Part shown: one piece after another, positions 16,276 to 26,023 of the stretch
Layout of the letters: the number at the start of each line of letters is the position of its first letter
How positions within the stretch are numbered: position 1 is the first letter of the stretch
Assembly (NCBI GenBank): GCA_036403815.1
Contig: DASWQH010000068.1
Coordinates: forward strand, 1 to 64,000
Length of the DNA: 64,000 nt
Source of the DNA: JACVRN01 sp036403815
GTDB taxonomy: Bacteria > Acidobacteriota > Blastocatellia > Pyrinomonadales > Pyrinomonadaceae
Direction: 5' to 3'
Translations under genes and position numbers: made by a program
Notes under the pieces: model-generated
Told to the model about the DNA's origin: nothing
Seen by the model: the letters and a program-made list of their open reading frames with translations, nothing else
Database searches by the model: none

Positions 16276-18828
16276 ATGGCTTCCAAAAATCCGGGCGCGC
16301 CGAGGCCGCGTTTGAACCCGCCTACTGTTAAGCGTCGTCACTTCCTGCGTCGTTTCTGGCTTCCAGCCGTACTGCTGCTGGCACTGACCGCGGGAGGTCT
16401 GACGGGTGTGGTCGTCGCCTACGAGCTTAACTACTCGCAGGCCGCCGCCGAAGTCGCATCCTTAGCGACCTATCGTCCGTCTGTGGTGACGCGCATCTAT
16501 GCAGATGACGGCGAGACTGTCATAGGCGAGTTCGCACTAGAGAAGAGAATCCCTCTGAAGTACGAAGAGATTCCGGCCAACGTCAAGAACGCAATTCTGG
16601 CTATAGAGGACACGCGCTTTTATGATCACGTAGGCATTGACCCTATACGCATCGCTGGCGCAGTGCTGAAGAACATCACTACCGGAAGCCGCGAGGGCGG
16701 CTCGACCCTGACGCAGCAGCTCACCAAGAATCTTTTCCTGTCAAAAGAGCAGACCATGAAGCGCAAGATTAACGAGTGGCTGATAGCTCTACAGATCGAG
16801 CGCTACTACACGAAGAACCAGATTATGGAGATGTACGTCAATCACATCTTCCTGGGCGCTAACTCTTACGGCGTAGAGGCCGGGGCGGAGACCTTCTTCG
16901 GCAAGCAGGCGAAAGATTTGACGCTCGAAGAAGCGGCGCTGCTGGCGGGCATTCCGAAAGCGCCGGGGCAGTACAGCCCGACCGTCAGCATGCAGGCGGC
17001 CAAAGAGCGCAGAGACCTTGTGCTAGACCAGATGGCTAAGAACGGCTTCGCTTTGCAGGCTGATGTTGACCGCGCCAAAGCCAAGCCGATAGTGCTGGCC
17101 GATTCGGTCTACTATCAGGGACAGTCGCGCTCGACCGCCTTTGATTTCCCGGTCGAAGAGATTCGCCAGTACCTGGAAGACAAGTACACGACGCGCGTCG
17201 CGCAGGGCGGCTTACAGGTTTACACCACCATCAATGCACACGCTCAGGAGAAGGCTATGGAAGTCCTGCGCGCGGGGCTGCGCGAGTATGACCGCACGCA
17301 CGCGGGATGGCGCGGGGCTTATGCCAACATAGGCAACGGCCAGCCGGTCACGCCGCAGATGCTTCAAAGCTTCAAGCATCAGGATTGGTATCGCAACGAG
17401 TACAAGGTCAACGAGCACTACATGGGTCTCGTCATGAAGGTGGATATGGCGAAGGGCGAGGCGCAGGTGCGCTTCGGCGACTATCTGGCGACCGTCACGG
17501 ACAGAGACACAGGATGGTCTAAGCGCTCCGTGCGCTCGGAATTCAAGGTAGGCGATCTCTTCCAGTTCGCCGTCAAGAATATTGACGACAAAAACCGTCG
17601 CTTGCAGGTAGAGCTTTCTCAAGTGCCCGGCGTGCAGGGCGCTATGATGACCTTAAACGCCAAGAACGGCGAGGTCGTCACGATGGCGGGCGGCTATGAT
17701 TTCACGCTCTCGAAATTCAACAACGCGACGCAGGCTTATCGTCAGACCGGCTCGGCCTTCAAGCCCTATATCTACACGGCTGCTATTGAATGGGGCATGA
17801 CGCCGGATTCGACCGTCTCCGGCGCTCCCATCACGGTCGGCGATTGGACGCCGCACAACTACGACGGCTCGACCAGTAACGGCGACCTGCCTTTGAAAAT
17901 CGCGCTTGCTAAATCAATGAACGTTCCGGCGGTTCACTTGCTGCAAACCGTGGGCATTCAAACAGGCGCGCAGATGGTCAGACGCTTCGGCATCACTGTG
18001 CCTATGGCTCCGTATCTTCCTTCCGCACTGGGCGCGACGGAAGTTCCACTGAATCAGATGGTCTCTGCTTACTCCGCTTTCCCGAACAAGGGCGTGAGGG
18101 TCGAGCCGCACCTGATTCGCAGAGTCCTGGATCGTGACGGCAACGTTATAGAGGAGTGGGAGAAGACGACCTACAAGGTGACGAGCGAGTACGTCGCGCT
18201 GACTATGGTTTCGATGATGCGCGGCGTTATCGAAGCAGGCACGGCGACGGGCGCTAAAGTTCTGGGCGTGCCGCTCGCGGGCAAGACCGGCACGGTCAAC
18301 GATCACACGGACGTTTGGTTCCTTGGATACACGCCGACTTACGTGACGGGCGTGTGGATGGGTTATCCCGGACGAAAGAAGCCTCTGGGCAACGACATGA
18401 CGGGCGGCCACGGCGCGCTCCCCTTCTTCGTCGCCTTCATGAAGGATTTTCTCAAGGACAAACCGAAAGAGGACTTTCCGAAACCGCCCGCGATTCCAGA
18501 AGACATGAAGGAGCTTAATAAGCAGCGTAAGGGCGAGATGAGCGAAGACAAGCTGGCTGCGGCCATGGCGCGCGCCAGCGCCAAGAAGGACGCGGATGCT
18601 AACGCGAACAGCAGCACCGAACCCAAACTTGAGCAGGTAACGCTGCCGCCCGCGCCCAAATCGGACGACAACAGCTCCACCTCTACGGCGAAGCCTTCTA
18701 CGGATACAACGCCCAAGAAGACCGATCCGCCTCCGCCGCGCACGGAAACCTCGACCACGCCTTCGACCACACGCCCACGCGAAGTCGAGCCGAAGAAGAA
18801 GGGGAAAAAAGGGTCGGACGAGCCGTAA
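16276..18828 (+). CDS. mrcA: Bifunctional penicillin-binding protein 1A (glycosyltransferase/transpeptidase)
   Basis: The protein has a short basic cytoplasmic tail and one transmembrane anchor (about residues 27-50). The GT51 domain follows, with EDTRFYDH carrying the catalytic Glu, then GGSTLTQQLTKNLFL and RKINEW. A central OB-like region leads to the transpeptidase domain with the SxxK motif SAFK (near residue 493), SMN and KTGT (near residue 673). The C-terminal 100 residues are low-complexity K/P/T/S. It polymerises and cross-links peptidoglycan in the periplasm. Length (850) is normal for class A PBPs. The ATG start at 16276 has GAGG at 16261-16264. A strong terminator follows. Confidence 0.95.
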   Translation: MASKNPGAPRPRLNPPTVKRRHFLRRFWLPAVLLLALTAGGLTGVVVAYELNYSQAAAEVASLATYRPSVVTRIYADDGETVIGEFALEKRIPLKYEEIPANVKNAILAIEDTRFYDHVGIDPIRIAGAVLKNITTGSREGGSTLTQQLTKNLFLSKEQTMKRKINEWLIALQIERYYTKNQIMEMYVNHIFLGANSYGVEAGAETFFGKQAKDLTLEEAALLAGIPKAPGQYSPTVSMQAAKERRDLVLDQMAKNGFALQADVDRAKAKPIVLADSVYYQGQSRSTAFDFPVEEIRQYLEDKYTTRVAQGGLQVYTTINAHAQEKAMEVLRAGLREYDRTHAGWRGAYANIGNGQPVTPQMLQSFKHQDWYRNEYKVNEHYMGLVMKVDMAKGEAQVRFGDYLATVTDRDTGWSKRSVRSEFKVGDLFQFAVKNIDDKNRRLQVELSQVPGVQGAMMTLNAKNGEVVTMAGGYDFTLSKFNNATQAYRQTGSAFKPYIYTAAIEWGMTPDSTVSGAPITVGDWTPHNYDGSTSNGDLPLKIALAKSMNVPAVHLLQTVGIQTGAQMVRRFGITVPMAPYLPSALGATEVPLNQMVSAYSAFPNKGVRVEPHLIRRVLDRDGNVIEEWEKTTYKVTSEYVALTMVSMMRGVIEAGTATGAKVLGVPLAGKTGTVNDHTDVWFLGYTPTYVTGVWMGYPGRKKPLGNDMTGGHGALPFFVAFMKDFLKDKPKEDFPKPPAIPEDMKELNKQRKGEMSEDKLAAAMARASAKKDADANANSSTEPKLEQVTLPPAPKSDDNSSTSTAKPSTDTTPKKTDPPPPRTETSTTPSTTRPREVEPKKKGKKGSDEP

Positions 18829-18847
18829 CCCGGTTCGAGCATGAAAT

Positions 18848-18887
18848 AAAAGCGGCGAGCAAGAGGAACCTTGCTCGCCGCTTTTTT
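18848..18887 (+). terminator. Rho-independent terminator of the PBP1A gene
   Basis: The stem AAGCGGCGAGCAAG...CTTGCTCGCCGCTT is followed by TTTT, 20 nt after the stop codon. Confidence 0.9.
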
Positions 18888-18896
18888 GATGTTCAT

Positions 18897-19098
18897 CTGT
18901 CCCGCAAGGGACAATTGAAAATAGCCCAGCCATTTATGGCTGGGAATAAGTTGTCGAGAAAGTATTTAGTCCCGTAGGGACGACTGAATAAATCCAGAAA
19001 GATTTCAAGTCGTCCCTACGGGACTCAACAAAGGTTTTCCGTAACTTACTCCCAGCCATAAATGGCTGGGCTATTATCGCGTCGTCCCTTCGGGACTT
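18897..19098. repeat. Nested palindromic repeat, GTCCCGTAGGGACG family
   Basis: Outer units GTCCCGCAAGGGAC and AGCCCAGCCATTTATGGCTG and their right-hand complements enclose inner arms AGTCCCGTAGGGACGACT. The block sits between convergent genes, with the same two-tier plan as 4874-5067. Confidence 0.85.
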
Positions 19099-19112
19099 TG
19101 AAAACAGCTTTT

Positions 19113-19844
19113 TTAGAATAGCTTATCTAAATAGAACGGCAGCATCTTTCGCCACCAAGGCCAGTCGTGATTGACATCGTGTCCCCACATCTCCAGTTGA
19201 TGCGGGATGCCCTTTTCGGTCAGGATTCTTGAGAGCTGGCGCGAGCGTTCAGGGTCTTCATATGCTCCCTGGCCTGTGACGACGACGATGCTTTTGGCCT
19301 GGCGTAGTCTGGGCAGGTGATAATCGTCGTTGAGTTCCTTAAGGTAGCTCGCCGGATTGTTGAAATAGACGTTGTCGTCAAAATGCCCCTTCAGGTAAGA
19401 GCGTATGTCATAGCTTCCGCTCATGGCGACGACGCCGCGAAAAAGGTCTGGGTGCCGGAAGTAAGCGTTGGCCGAAAGAAATGCTCCGAGGCTTGCGCCC
19501 GTCGTCACAGGCCCTTCCATGTCTCCAGTCTCCTGGCGTATGAGCGGCAGCACCTCTTCCGTGATGTAGCGGTCAAAGCGCGTGAGCAGTTCCGCCTTCC
19601 ACTGTGGCGACGCCTGTTCGTTCAAGAGGCTGTGGCGGTTGACGCTGTTGATTGAATAAGCGCGCACGCGGCCAGCGTCTATCAAGGGCTGTATGGAGTC
19701 GATCAGATGAAATCTCTCGTACTCCAGATAATCCGCGGCGGCTGTGGGAAACATCAAAAGCGGGCGACCCGCATGGCCGTAGGCCACAATCGGCATCTCC
19801 ATCCCAAGATTATGGCTATACCAGGCAGACGTTCGACGCTCCAT
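19113..19844 (-). CDS. Alpha/beta-hydrolase esterase (esterase D / enterochelin-esterase-like)
   Basis: The 243-residue protein has no signal peptide. It carries the nucleophile elbow GASLG (Ser near residue 119), preceded by PVTT. The segment RGVVAMSGSYDIRSYLKG is typical of the putative-esterase family (esterase D, antigen 85 and Fes relatives). A candidate acid lies in GQGAYEDPER, and the catalytic His is probably in WGHDVNHDWPWW near residue 225. It likely hydrolyses carboxylic esters in the cytoplasm; the substrate is unknown. It is a single gene, convergent with the PBP1A gene. Confidence 0.85.
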   Translation of the reverse strand: MERRTSAWYSHNLGMEMPIVAYGHAGRPLLMFPTAAADYLEYERFHLIDSIQPLIDAGRVRAYSINSVNRHSLLNEQASPQWKAELLTRFDRYITEEVLPLIRQETGDMEGPVTTGASLGAFLSANAYFRHPDLFRGVVAMSGSYDIRSYLKGHFDDNVYFNNPASYLKELNDDYHLPRLRQAKSIVVVTGQGAYEDPERSRQLSRILTEKGIPHQLEMWGHDVNHDWPWWRKMLPFYLDKLF

Positions 19845-20043
19845 TCTCTTTTACACTCTCCGGCTCAACAGGCTCACGCTCTGCACAACACAAGCGCAAA
19901 CCGTGCAAGATGTAAGAACTTTCCCACTCGACACTGATTTTTTAGTTGCAAAACAGTCTGCAAATAATCTCTCACATTCAGCCACGAAGCAAGCCGTCAG
20001 AGAGAGCCGGAAGCCAACGCCCACTGCCGCACGTCCCCTCAAC

Positions 20044-20072
20044 TTGACCTGCTGCCATCGCTCTGTTATAAA
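20044..20072 (+). promoter_or_regulatory. Sigma-70 promoter of the tRNA-Asn gene
   Basis: TTGACC (20044-20049) and TATAAA (20067-20072) are separated by 17 bp. The predicted leader of about 50 nt contains a GCGCCCAAGG...CCTGGGCGC stem just before the mature tRNA. Confidence 0.75.
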
Positions 20073-20131
20073 AATTGCACCGCGCCCAAGGCCAAAAAGG
20101 TTGAGAAACCCTAGGCTTCCTGGGCGCGTCT

Positions 20132-20469
<338 letters not shown>

Positions 20470-20477
20470 GATTGAAC

Positions 20478-20514
20478 AAAGGCCGCCGGAATCCAATCCG
20501 GCGGCCTTTTCTTC
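20478..20514 (+). terminator. Rho-independent terminator of the tRNA gene
   Basis: The stem AAGGCCGCCGGA...TCCGGCGGCCTT is followed by TTCTTCT, directly after the tRNA. Confidence 0.9.
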
Positions 20515-20581
20515 TATCCAAGTCGTATTGGTAATAGTAATACCAAGTTGCAATAAAAAGAGAGGGCGTGAGTACATGCAG

Positions 20582-20654
20582 GTCAGTACCGCCTGCGTGA
20601 GCGGGTGGTAACAATGCCTGAGACCCGCCCGGCTTAAGCAGGCGGTACTGACCT
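20582..20654. repeat. Palindromic repeat, GGTCAGTACCGCCTGC family, copy 2
   Basis: Arms GGTCAGTACCGCCTGC and GCAGGCGGTACTGACC flank an inner AGACCCGCCCGG. Weaker outer arms (ATACCAAGTTGCAATAAAAA and its partner near 20660-20683) extend it. Confidence 0.8.
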
Positions 20655-20808
20655 CTTTTTCTACTGCAATCTGGTATAAGCATGTCAAAGGGTTGATGAA
20701 ATTGGTGGAGAGGTCACTATGACCTCTGTGAAGTTCGAGCTGAGCAGTTGAAGTGTTTACCCTTTTCGCATAGATTTTTCTAAAAGTAAGTGGCATGGGA
20801 AATTACGC

Positions 20809-20828
20809 GGTTCGGGTCCTATCTGCGG
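20809..20828 (+). other. Fragment resembling the tRNA-Asn 3' end
   Basis: GGTTCGGGTCCTATCTGCGG matches the T-arm/acceptor sequence of the upstream tRNA-Asn at 18 of 20 positions. The rest of the tRNA is absent. It could be a remnant attachment site or a decayed duplicate. Nothing else supportable is seen between 20655 and 20880. Confidence 0.5.
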
Positions 20829-20880
20829 TTCTCAGGTCAACATAAAGCATAGCCACTTAATTAAATTGAGAGTGCGCCAA

Positions 20881-21492
20881 TCACATGACTTCACCATCTT
20901 CTTCATTCGTTTGTGCCCTATCGCCAGCCTGTGGCAAATAGCGGTCACGGTCGAAGGGCGACTCTTCATGTTCGGGCATCAAGTCATCCGGAAAGTCTGC
21001 CGCCCATTGCCGTCGTAGGTCTTCATCGGCGTAGTACTTCAGATAAAGTTCGGTGTCCTCAATGCTGCCGCTGCCCGCCAAGTCTATATGCCATGCTGAG
21101 GTTGCGCCGAGCGGCAAGTCTTTGATGGCTTCGCGCAGCACATCACGCCACAACAGCTCGTACAACTGGCGGTCGCTCAAGTGGTCGGTCTGGCTGAGAA
21201 AGATATGCAGCCGCGCCAGCCCTTCAATCACTTCGCGCAGCTTGGTCGCCAGCCGCTCGTCGTCCAGTGATTCAGGAGCGTGGAGTTCGATGCCGGACTC
21301 CGCGAGCAGTTGGAAATGGGTCGTCGAAGGGGCTTGTTCATAAGCCGTGACGCTCATCCAAAACTGCGTCCTCGCTTCGGGCGATAATTCCTCAGACTCC
21401 TCAAAGAACAGGTCACCGTCGCTGAACTGTGCGGCATCCGGCTCGGCTTCACCATTCTCTTGAGCAGGTTCGTCCTCGTCGTCGGTTGACAT
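20881..21492 (-). CDS. Conserved hypothetical acidic protein
   Basis: The 203-residue protein has a very acidic N-terminus (DDEDEPAQENGEAE), no signal peptide and no membrane helix. The central segment SDRQLYELLWRDVLRE and the C-terminal ELYLKYYADEDLRRQW...DRDRYLP look like a conserved hypothetical family, but I cannot attach a function. It is divergent from the SNF2/SWIM helicase gene, with about 145 bp of shared upstream DNA, so co-regulation is possible. Confidence 0.6.
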   Translation of the reverse strand: MSTDDEDEPAQENGEAEPDAAQFSDGDLFFEESEELSPEARTQFWMSVTAYEQAPSTTHFQLLAESGIELHAPESLDDERLATKLREVIEGLARLHIFLSQTDHLSDRQLYELLWRDVLREAIKDLPLGATSAWHIDLAGSGSIEDTELYLKYYADEDLRRQWAADFPDDLMPEHEESPFDRDRYLPQAGDRAQTNEEDGEVM

Positions 21493-21638
21493 AATATTCT
21501 TCTCGTGATGTTTTATTTTCCACGTCTGCCTGCGGCGCGCGGCAATGCGGTGCTAAGCTTGCCCTTCAACCGGAAGCACGACCTGTTTCGAGATAGTAGT
21601 ACCAGACAGATGAACTCAGAGCAACATAGCCGGAAGTA

Positions 21639-24600
21639 ATGATGAGCAGCAACAATAGAAGATTTAATGTCGCAGCGCGCGGAACTGAGAGCCGATGGTC
21701 TGATGCGATTTTGAACATCGAGCGCCTTATGGCGCGTGCGGGCGCGGGCGTAGCAGCGCGTGGACGTGCTTATTATGCGCAGAAGTGGCGTTTGCGCGTG
21801 CAGCACGTGAGCGCAGACGAGGCTGTCATTAGAGTGCAGGGCAGCCAACGGTACACGGTCGAATTCATGAAGGATGGAAATCGCGTGCTTGCGTTCTGTG
21901 ACTGCCCCTATGCAGGATACGAAGAGGACGTGGTTTGCAAGCATATTGTCGCAGCAGCGTTATTTCTCAGGGATCACCTGAAACAAAATACACCGGTGCC
22001 GTGGGAGGATGTCTTGTCGCAGGCGGTACGGACTTCATCAAGCCCTGCGTCGAAGAGACCGGCGGTGTTTTTGTTCTTCAGCCTTCAAGCGCGCGGTAAT
22101 TCGTGGGCGGTTGTTCCTTACACGGTCGCCTCGACTTTCTTTCCTGAAACTGCACGGCACGATGTCAGCGAAGCAGCGCGCGTAGTTGTGGAGCAAAAGC
22201 TTTCGTCGCAGGCCGAGAAGATCGGTCCTTACGAGCACAGCGGTCAGCATGTTTACGCCAACGTCACACACACGCAGGCCGCGCTGGTCAAGATGCTTGC
22301 CTCCTCCGGTCTTTATTATGGCAACTATTACGGCGGCGCGACGCTCGACTACAGCGCGCTGTTCGCTTTGCTCGCGGGCGGCCCGCTCTTTTTAGGCACG
22401 GACAAAAATCCGCTCAAGCAGCCACTGGAGGTTTGCACGGAACTGGCGCACATCGAATTGGAGATGGAGCGGACGGCTGAAGGCGGGACGCGCCTCAGCG
22501 CGCTGGCTGTCGCGGGCGAACACACGTTTCCGATTCAAGGGCACGAGATGCAGATGATCTCATACAAACCGCTCTGGCTGCTCTCGGATCAAACTCTCTT
22601 TCAACTAGATGAGCCGCCAGACGGCTTCGTCCTCTTCCAAGAGAATCCAGTCATCCACATCCCCGCAGATCAAGAGCAGACTTTTTTTGAAAAGCACCTG
22701 CCATACCTTGCCGAGCGTTTCCCTTTGCGCGGCGAGGCTGTCCGTTGGGAAGAGTTGCGCGATGCTGTGCCCGTACCGCGACTCTACCTGACCGAAGAGG
22801 GAAAAGAGTTGCGCGTCGAGATACGTTACGGCTACGGCAACTATGAGATGCCGTACAGCCGTCAGGAAACTTTGCAGAGCATTCGCCGCAACGCCGAGAC
22901 AGGCGTGCTCGTGCGCGTTGCGCGCCAACCGGAACGCGAAATAGAATTGTGGGAAACCATCGGCTCGAAAACTTACGGCCTCAAACGCGATTCTATGAGA
23001 GGTCTCCTGCTGCTCAGAGCCAATACGCACCCGCTCGATTTTCTGCTGCGTCACGTTCCGCAATTGACTGCGCAGGGCTGCGAGATTTACGGCGAAGAAG
23101 AGTTGAAACTGGCGCGCATCAATCGTAATCGCCCGACTATCTCTTTCGGCGTCACTTCGGGAATTGATTGGTTCGACGTGCAGGCGGTCGTCCAATTCGG
23201 CGACGTGGAGGTCGTGCTCGCGGAAGTGCGTCGCGCGGTGCGCAAGCGCGAGCGTTTCGTCAAGCTGGCTGACGGAAGCATCGGCGAAATCCCGCCCGAA
23301 TGGATCGAGCAGTATCGTCATCTCTTCGCGCTCGGCGAAGAGACAGACAGGGGTCTGCGCCTCGCGCACCACCACCTCAGCTTGCTCGATCAACTGCTTG
23401 CTGACGATGAACGCGCGAAGACAGACAAAGAGTTCAAACGCCGTCGTGAGCACCTGCGCAACTTCGAGGGCATCAAGTCGCAGAAGCTCCCTAAACATTT
23501 CGCGGGCGAGTTGCGCTCTTATCAGAAAGCCGGATTCGACTGGCTATACTTTTTACGCGAGTATAAGTTCGGCGGCTGCCTGGCTGACGATATGGGCACT
23601 GGCAAGACCGTTACGACGCTCGCCTTTCTACAGTCGCTTAAAGAGCGCGGTCTGGCGAAGAAGGCTTCTCTTTTAGTTGTGCCGCGCTCGCTCATCTTCA
23701 ACTGGGAGCGCGAGGCTGCGCGGTTTACGCCGCGCCTTCGCATTCTGAATCACGCTACGCCGGAGCGCACCGAAGACATCTCTGACTTCGATGATTACGA
23801 TCTGGTGTTGACGACCTACGGACTGCTTCGCCGCGACGTAGAGATACTGATGCACTACGACTTCAACTACCTGATTCTTGATGAAGCGCAGGCGATCAAA
23901 AATCCGCTCGCCGAGACGGCCAAGGCCGTGCGCTTACTGCGTGGCGCGCATCGCCTGACGCTCACAGGCACACCCGTTGAGAACAACACGCTGGAACTCT
24001 GGTCGCAATTTGCCTTCTTGAATCCGGGACTCCTGGGCAATGTCGAATACTTCCGCGAAGAGTTCAGTACGCCCATCGAGCGCAAAGGCGATGAACGGGC
24101 GGCGCAATTCTTACGCAAGATGGTCTATCCATTCATCCTGCGGCGCACCAAAGATCAGGTCGCAAAAGATTTGCCGCCGCGCACGGAGCGCCAGATGGTC
24201 TGCGATATGGAACCTGCGCAGCGCAAGCTCTACAACGAGAAGCGCGACTACTACCGTGCGCTCTTGCTCAAGCTGATCGAAGATGAAGGCATCAACAACG
24301 CGCGCTTCCGCGTGCTCGAAGGCTTGCTGCGCCTGCGGCAGATTTGCAACCATCCGCGCCTCGCCGTGAAGACCTTCAGAGGCAGTTCTGCGAAATTCGA
24401 GCTGCTGCTGGAAACAATGGAAACGCTCCGCGCTGAAGGCCATAAGGCGCTGGTCTTCTCGCAGTTCGTCGGGATGCTCAAGCTCTTGCAGTCTGAATTG
24501 AAGAAGCGCCGCATTCCATTCTCTTATCTCGACGGGCAGACGCGCGACCGGCAGCAACGCGTTGACGCTTTCCAAACGGACGAGATAATTCCCTTCTTCC

Positions 24601-24893
24601 TCATCAGTCTCAAGGCGGGCGGTGTCGGATTGAATCTGACGGCAGCGGACTACGTGATACACATTGACCCGTGGTGGAACCCGGCGGTCGAGATGCAAGC
24701 AACAGACCGTACACACCGCATCGGGCAAGATAAGCCCGTCTTTATCTACAAGCTGATTGTGCGCGATTCCGTCGAGGAGAAGATTCTTCAGTTGCAAGAG
24801 CGCAAGCGCGCTCTGGTCACACAGTTGATTGCCACCGAAAGCAGCTTTTTTAAATCGCTCACTGCCGATGATGTGGCGGCGTTGTTCTCTTGA
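21639..24893 (+). CDS. SNF2/Rad54-family DEAD-like helicase with SWIM zinc finger
   Basis: The 1084-residue protein has an N-terminal SWIM zinc finger (CDCPYAGYEEDVVCKH near residues 89-104) and a long middle region. The C-terminal SNF2 ATPase (from about residue 640) shows DDMGTGKT (motif I), DEAQ (motif II), LTGTP (III), LVFSQF (IV), AGGVGLNLTAAD (V) and QATDRTHRIGQ (VI). Such proteins translocate on double-stranded DNA and remodel protein-DNA complexes; HepA/RapA relatives recycle RNA polymerase. The SWIM domain is thought to bind DNA or protein. No methylase or nuclease is adjacent, so a defence role is not indicated. All motifs are intact. Confidence 0.92.
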   Translation: MMSSNNRRFNVAARGTESRWSDAILNIERLMARAGAGVAARGRAYYAQKWRLRVQHVSADEAVIRVQGSQRYTVEFMKDGNRVLAFCDCPYAGYEEDVVCKHIVAAALFLRDHLKQNTPVPWEDVLSQAVRTSSSPASKRPAVFLFFSLQARGNSWAVVPYTVASTFFPETARHDVSEAARVVVEQKLSSQAEKIGPYEHSGQHVYANVTHTQAALVKMLASSGLYYGNYYGGATLDYSALFALLAGGPLFLGTDKNPLKQPLEVCTELAHIELEMERTAEGGTRLSALAVAGEHTFPIQGHEMQMISYKPLWLLSDQTLFQLDEPPDGFVLFQENPVIHIPADQEQTFFEKHLPYLAERFPLRGEAVRWEELRDAVPVPRLYLTEEGKELRVEIRYGYGNYEMPYSRQETLQSIRRNAETGVLVRVARQPEREIELWETIGSKTYGLKRDSMRGLLLLRANTHPLDFLLRHVPQLTAQGCEIYGEEELKLARINRNRPTISFGVTSGIDWFDVQAVVQFGDVEVVLAEVRRAVRKRERFVKLADGSIGEIPPEWIEQYRHLFALGEETDRGLRLAHHHLSLLDQLLADDERAKTDKEFKRRREHLRNFEGIKSQKLPKHFAGELRSYQKAGFDWLYFLREYKFGGCLADDMGTGKTVTTLAFLQSLKERGLAKKASLLVVPRSLIFNWEREAARFTPRLRILNHATPERTEDISDFDDYDLVLTTYGLLRRDVEILMHYDFNYLILDEAQAIKNPLAETAKAVRLLRGAHRLTLTGTPVENNTLELWSQFAFLNPGLLGNVEYFREEFSTPIERKGDERAAQFLRKMVYPFILRRTKDQVAKDLPPRTERQMVCDMEPAQRKLYNEKRDYYRALLLKLIEDEGINNARFRVLEGLLRLRQICNHPRLAVKTFRGSSAKFELLLETMETLRAEGHKALVFSQFVGMLKLLQSELKKRRIPFSYLDGQTRDRQQRVDAFQTDEIIPFFLISLKAGGVGLNLTAADYVIHIDPWWNPAVEMQATDRTHRIGQDKPVFIYKLIVRDSVEEKILQLQERKRALVTQLIATESSFFKSLTADDVAALFS

Positions 24894-25095
24894 CGGTTCT
24901 CAACCGATGCCTATCCCTCATGCGCGTTCAGGAGCAGAAGCAGCCAGTGCTTCTGCCATCGGTAACAGACTAACAGCTTAGAATATCGGCTCAGTTTATG
25001 TAGTTTCTTATCCCAACCTATGAAGAAGCGTTTATATTTCCGACTTTGGCGAGAGGCAAAGAGTTCTAACAGTGTCCAGTGTGGGGAGTCGTCTG

Positions 25096-25141
25096 AAAAG
25101 AACGGGGGCGTCGTGCTTCAGCTACCACCCCGTTCTTTTTT
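25096..25141 (+). terminator. Terminator-like hairpin
   Basis: AAAAGAACGGGG pairs with CCCCGTTCTTTT, with a T-rich tail. It lies 200 bp after the helicase stop. The rest of the 24894-25299 gap shows no gene. Confidence 0.65.
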
Positions 25142-25299
25142 CTGTTAAGCCCTAAGCTCAATCTACTTCCGGCAATTTGATTTCCCTTGAAGGGCAGTTA
25201 TGCGAAAATCAGGCTGGTGCTGAGTAAGGACAAATATTTCAGCCCGCCGCCGGAGATCTGCAATTTTGCTCTATCAAATACGAACCCGGAGAGAAGACC

Positions 25300-26010
25300 G
25301 TGTGCAGACATAATCTAAGTGTCCTCGGATTATTGATAATCCTGCTCGCAGGCGCTCAAAGCGTGTGCGCGCAGACGAGCATCTTCAACGTCCCTACGAC
25401 CGACGTGCTGCCTCCGGAGAAGCTCTACATTGAAGCGGATTACATAACGAAGCCCGTATCTTACGAGAATGGGGGCTTTCATTATTTCGGCCCCACTATC
25501 GTCTACGGCGTGCGCAAGAATGTAGAGGTCGGGATTAACTTCTTTTACACGAAATCATCCGACCCGGACGAAGCAGAGTTGCAGCCCAACGCCAAATGGA
25601 ATTTTTATAACAATGAGGGCAAAGGGCTGGCCGCCGCCGTCGGTGGCATACTCTTCATCCCCCTCAAGAATCGCGCGACGACGAATACCAGGGCGATGCT
25701 CTACGCAAACTTCAGCAAGCAGGTTGAAGGGAAATTCGGGCCGCGCTTCACCACAGGGGCTTACGGCTTCGTGGGTCGCATGGAAGAGGGCGAAACCAGA
25801 CGTGGCATCATGCTCGGTTATGAGCAGCCCCTGAGCGGCAAAGTCACCTTCGTCACAGACTGGTTCAGCGGCTATAACGTCTTCGGCTACACGGGCGTCG
25901 GCCTGGGGGTAGACCTACCAAAAAATAGTTACCTCTTCACCGGTTACAGCTTCGGCAACCGCGGGCGCGGCAACAACTGGCTCGGCATCTTCCTCGCCCG
26001 CACCTTTTAG
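25300..26010 (+). CDS. Secreted/outer-membrane beta-barrel-like protein
   Basis: A GTG start at 25300 is supported by GGAGAG about 7 nt upstream. Residues 1-25 (MCRHNLSVLGLLIILLAGAQ and on to CAQ) form a signal peptide. The remaining 210 residues alternate short amphipathic strands and turns, with many Gly, Tyr and Phe. The C-terminus is LGIFLARTF, ending in Phe as outer-membrane barrels often do. Segments such as FGPTIVYGVRKNVEVGINFF and YLFTGYSFGNRG fit barrel strands. The transported substrate, if any, is unknown. The stop is 13 bp from the start of a decayed methylase remnant, so the downstream end of this locus has been disturbed. Confidence 0.65.
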   Translation: MCRHNLSVLGLLIILLAGAQSVCAQTSIFNVPTTDVLPPEKLYIEADYITKPVSYENGGFHYFGPTIVYGVRKNVEVGINFFYTKSSDPDEAELQPNAKWNFYNNEGKGLAAAVGGILFIPLKNRATTNTRAMLYANFSKQVEGKFGPRFTTGAYGFVGRMEEGETRRGIMLGYEQPLSGKVTFVTDWFSGYNVFGYTGVGLGVDLPKNSYLFTGYSFGNRGRGNNWLGIFLARTF

Positions 26011-26023
26011 CATTGTGAAATGA

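Noticed and set aside
17914..18933. Long open frame antisense to the PBP1A gene
   Set aside because: Arg/His-rich low-complexity translation typical of a shadow of GC-rich coding DNA.
22605..23498. Open frame antisense to the SNF2 helicase
   Set aside because: No recognisable motif; the helicase reading is certain.
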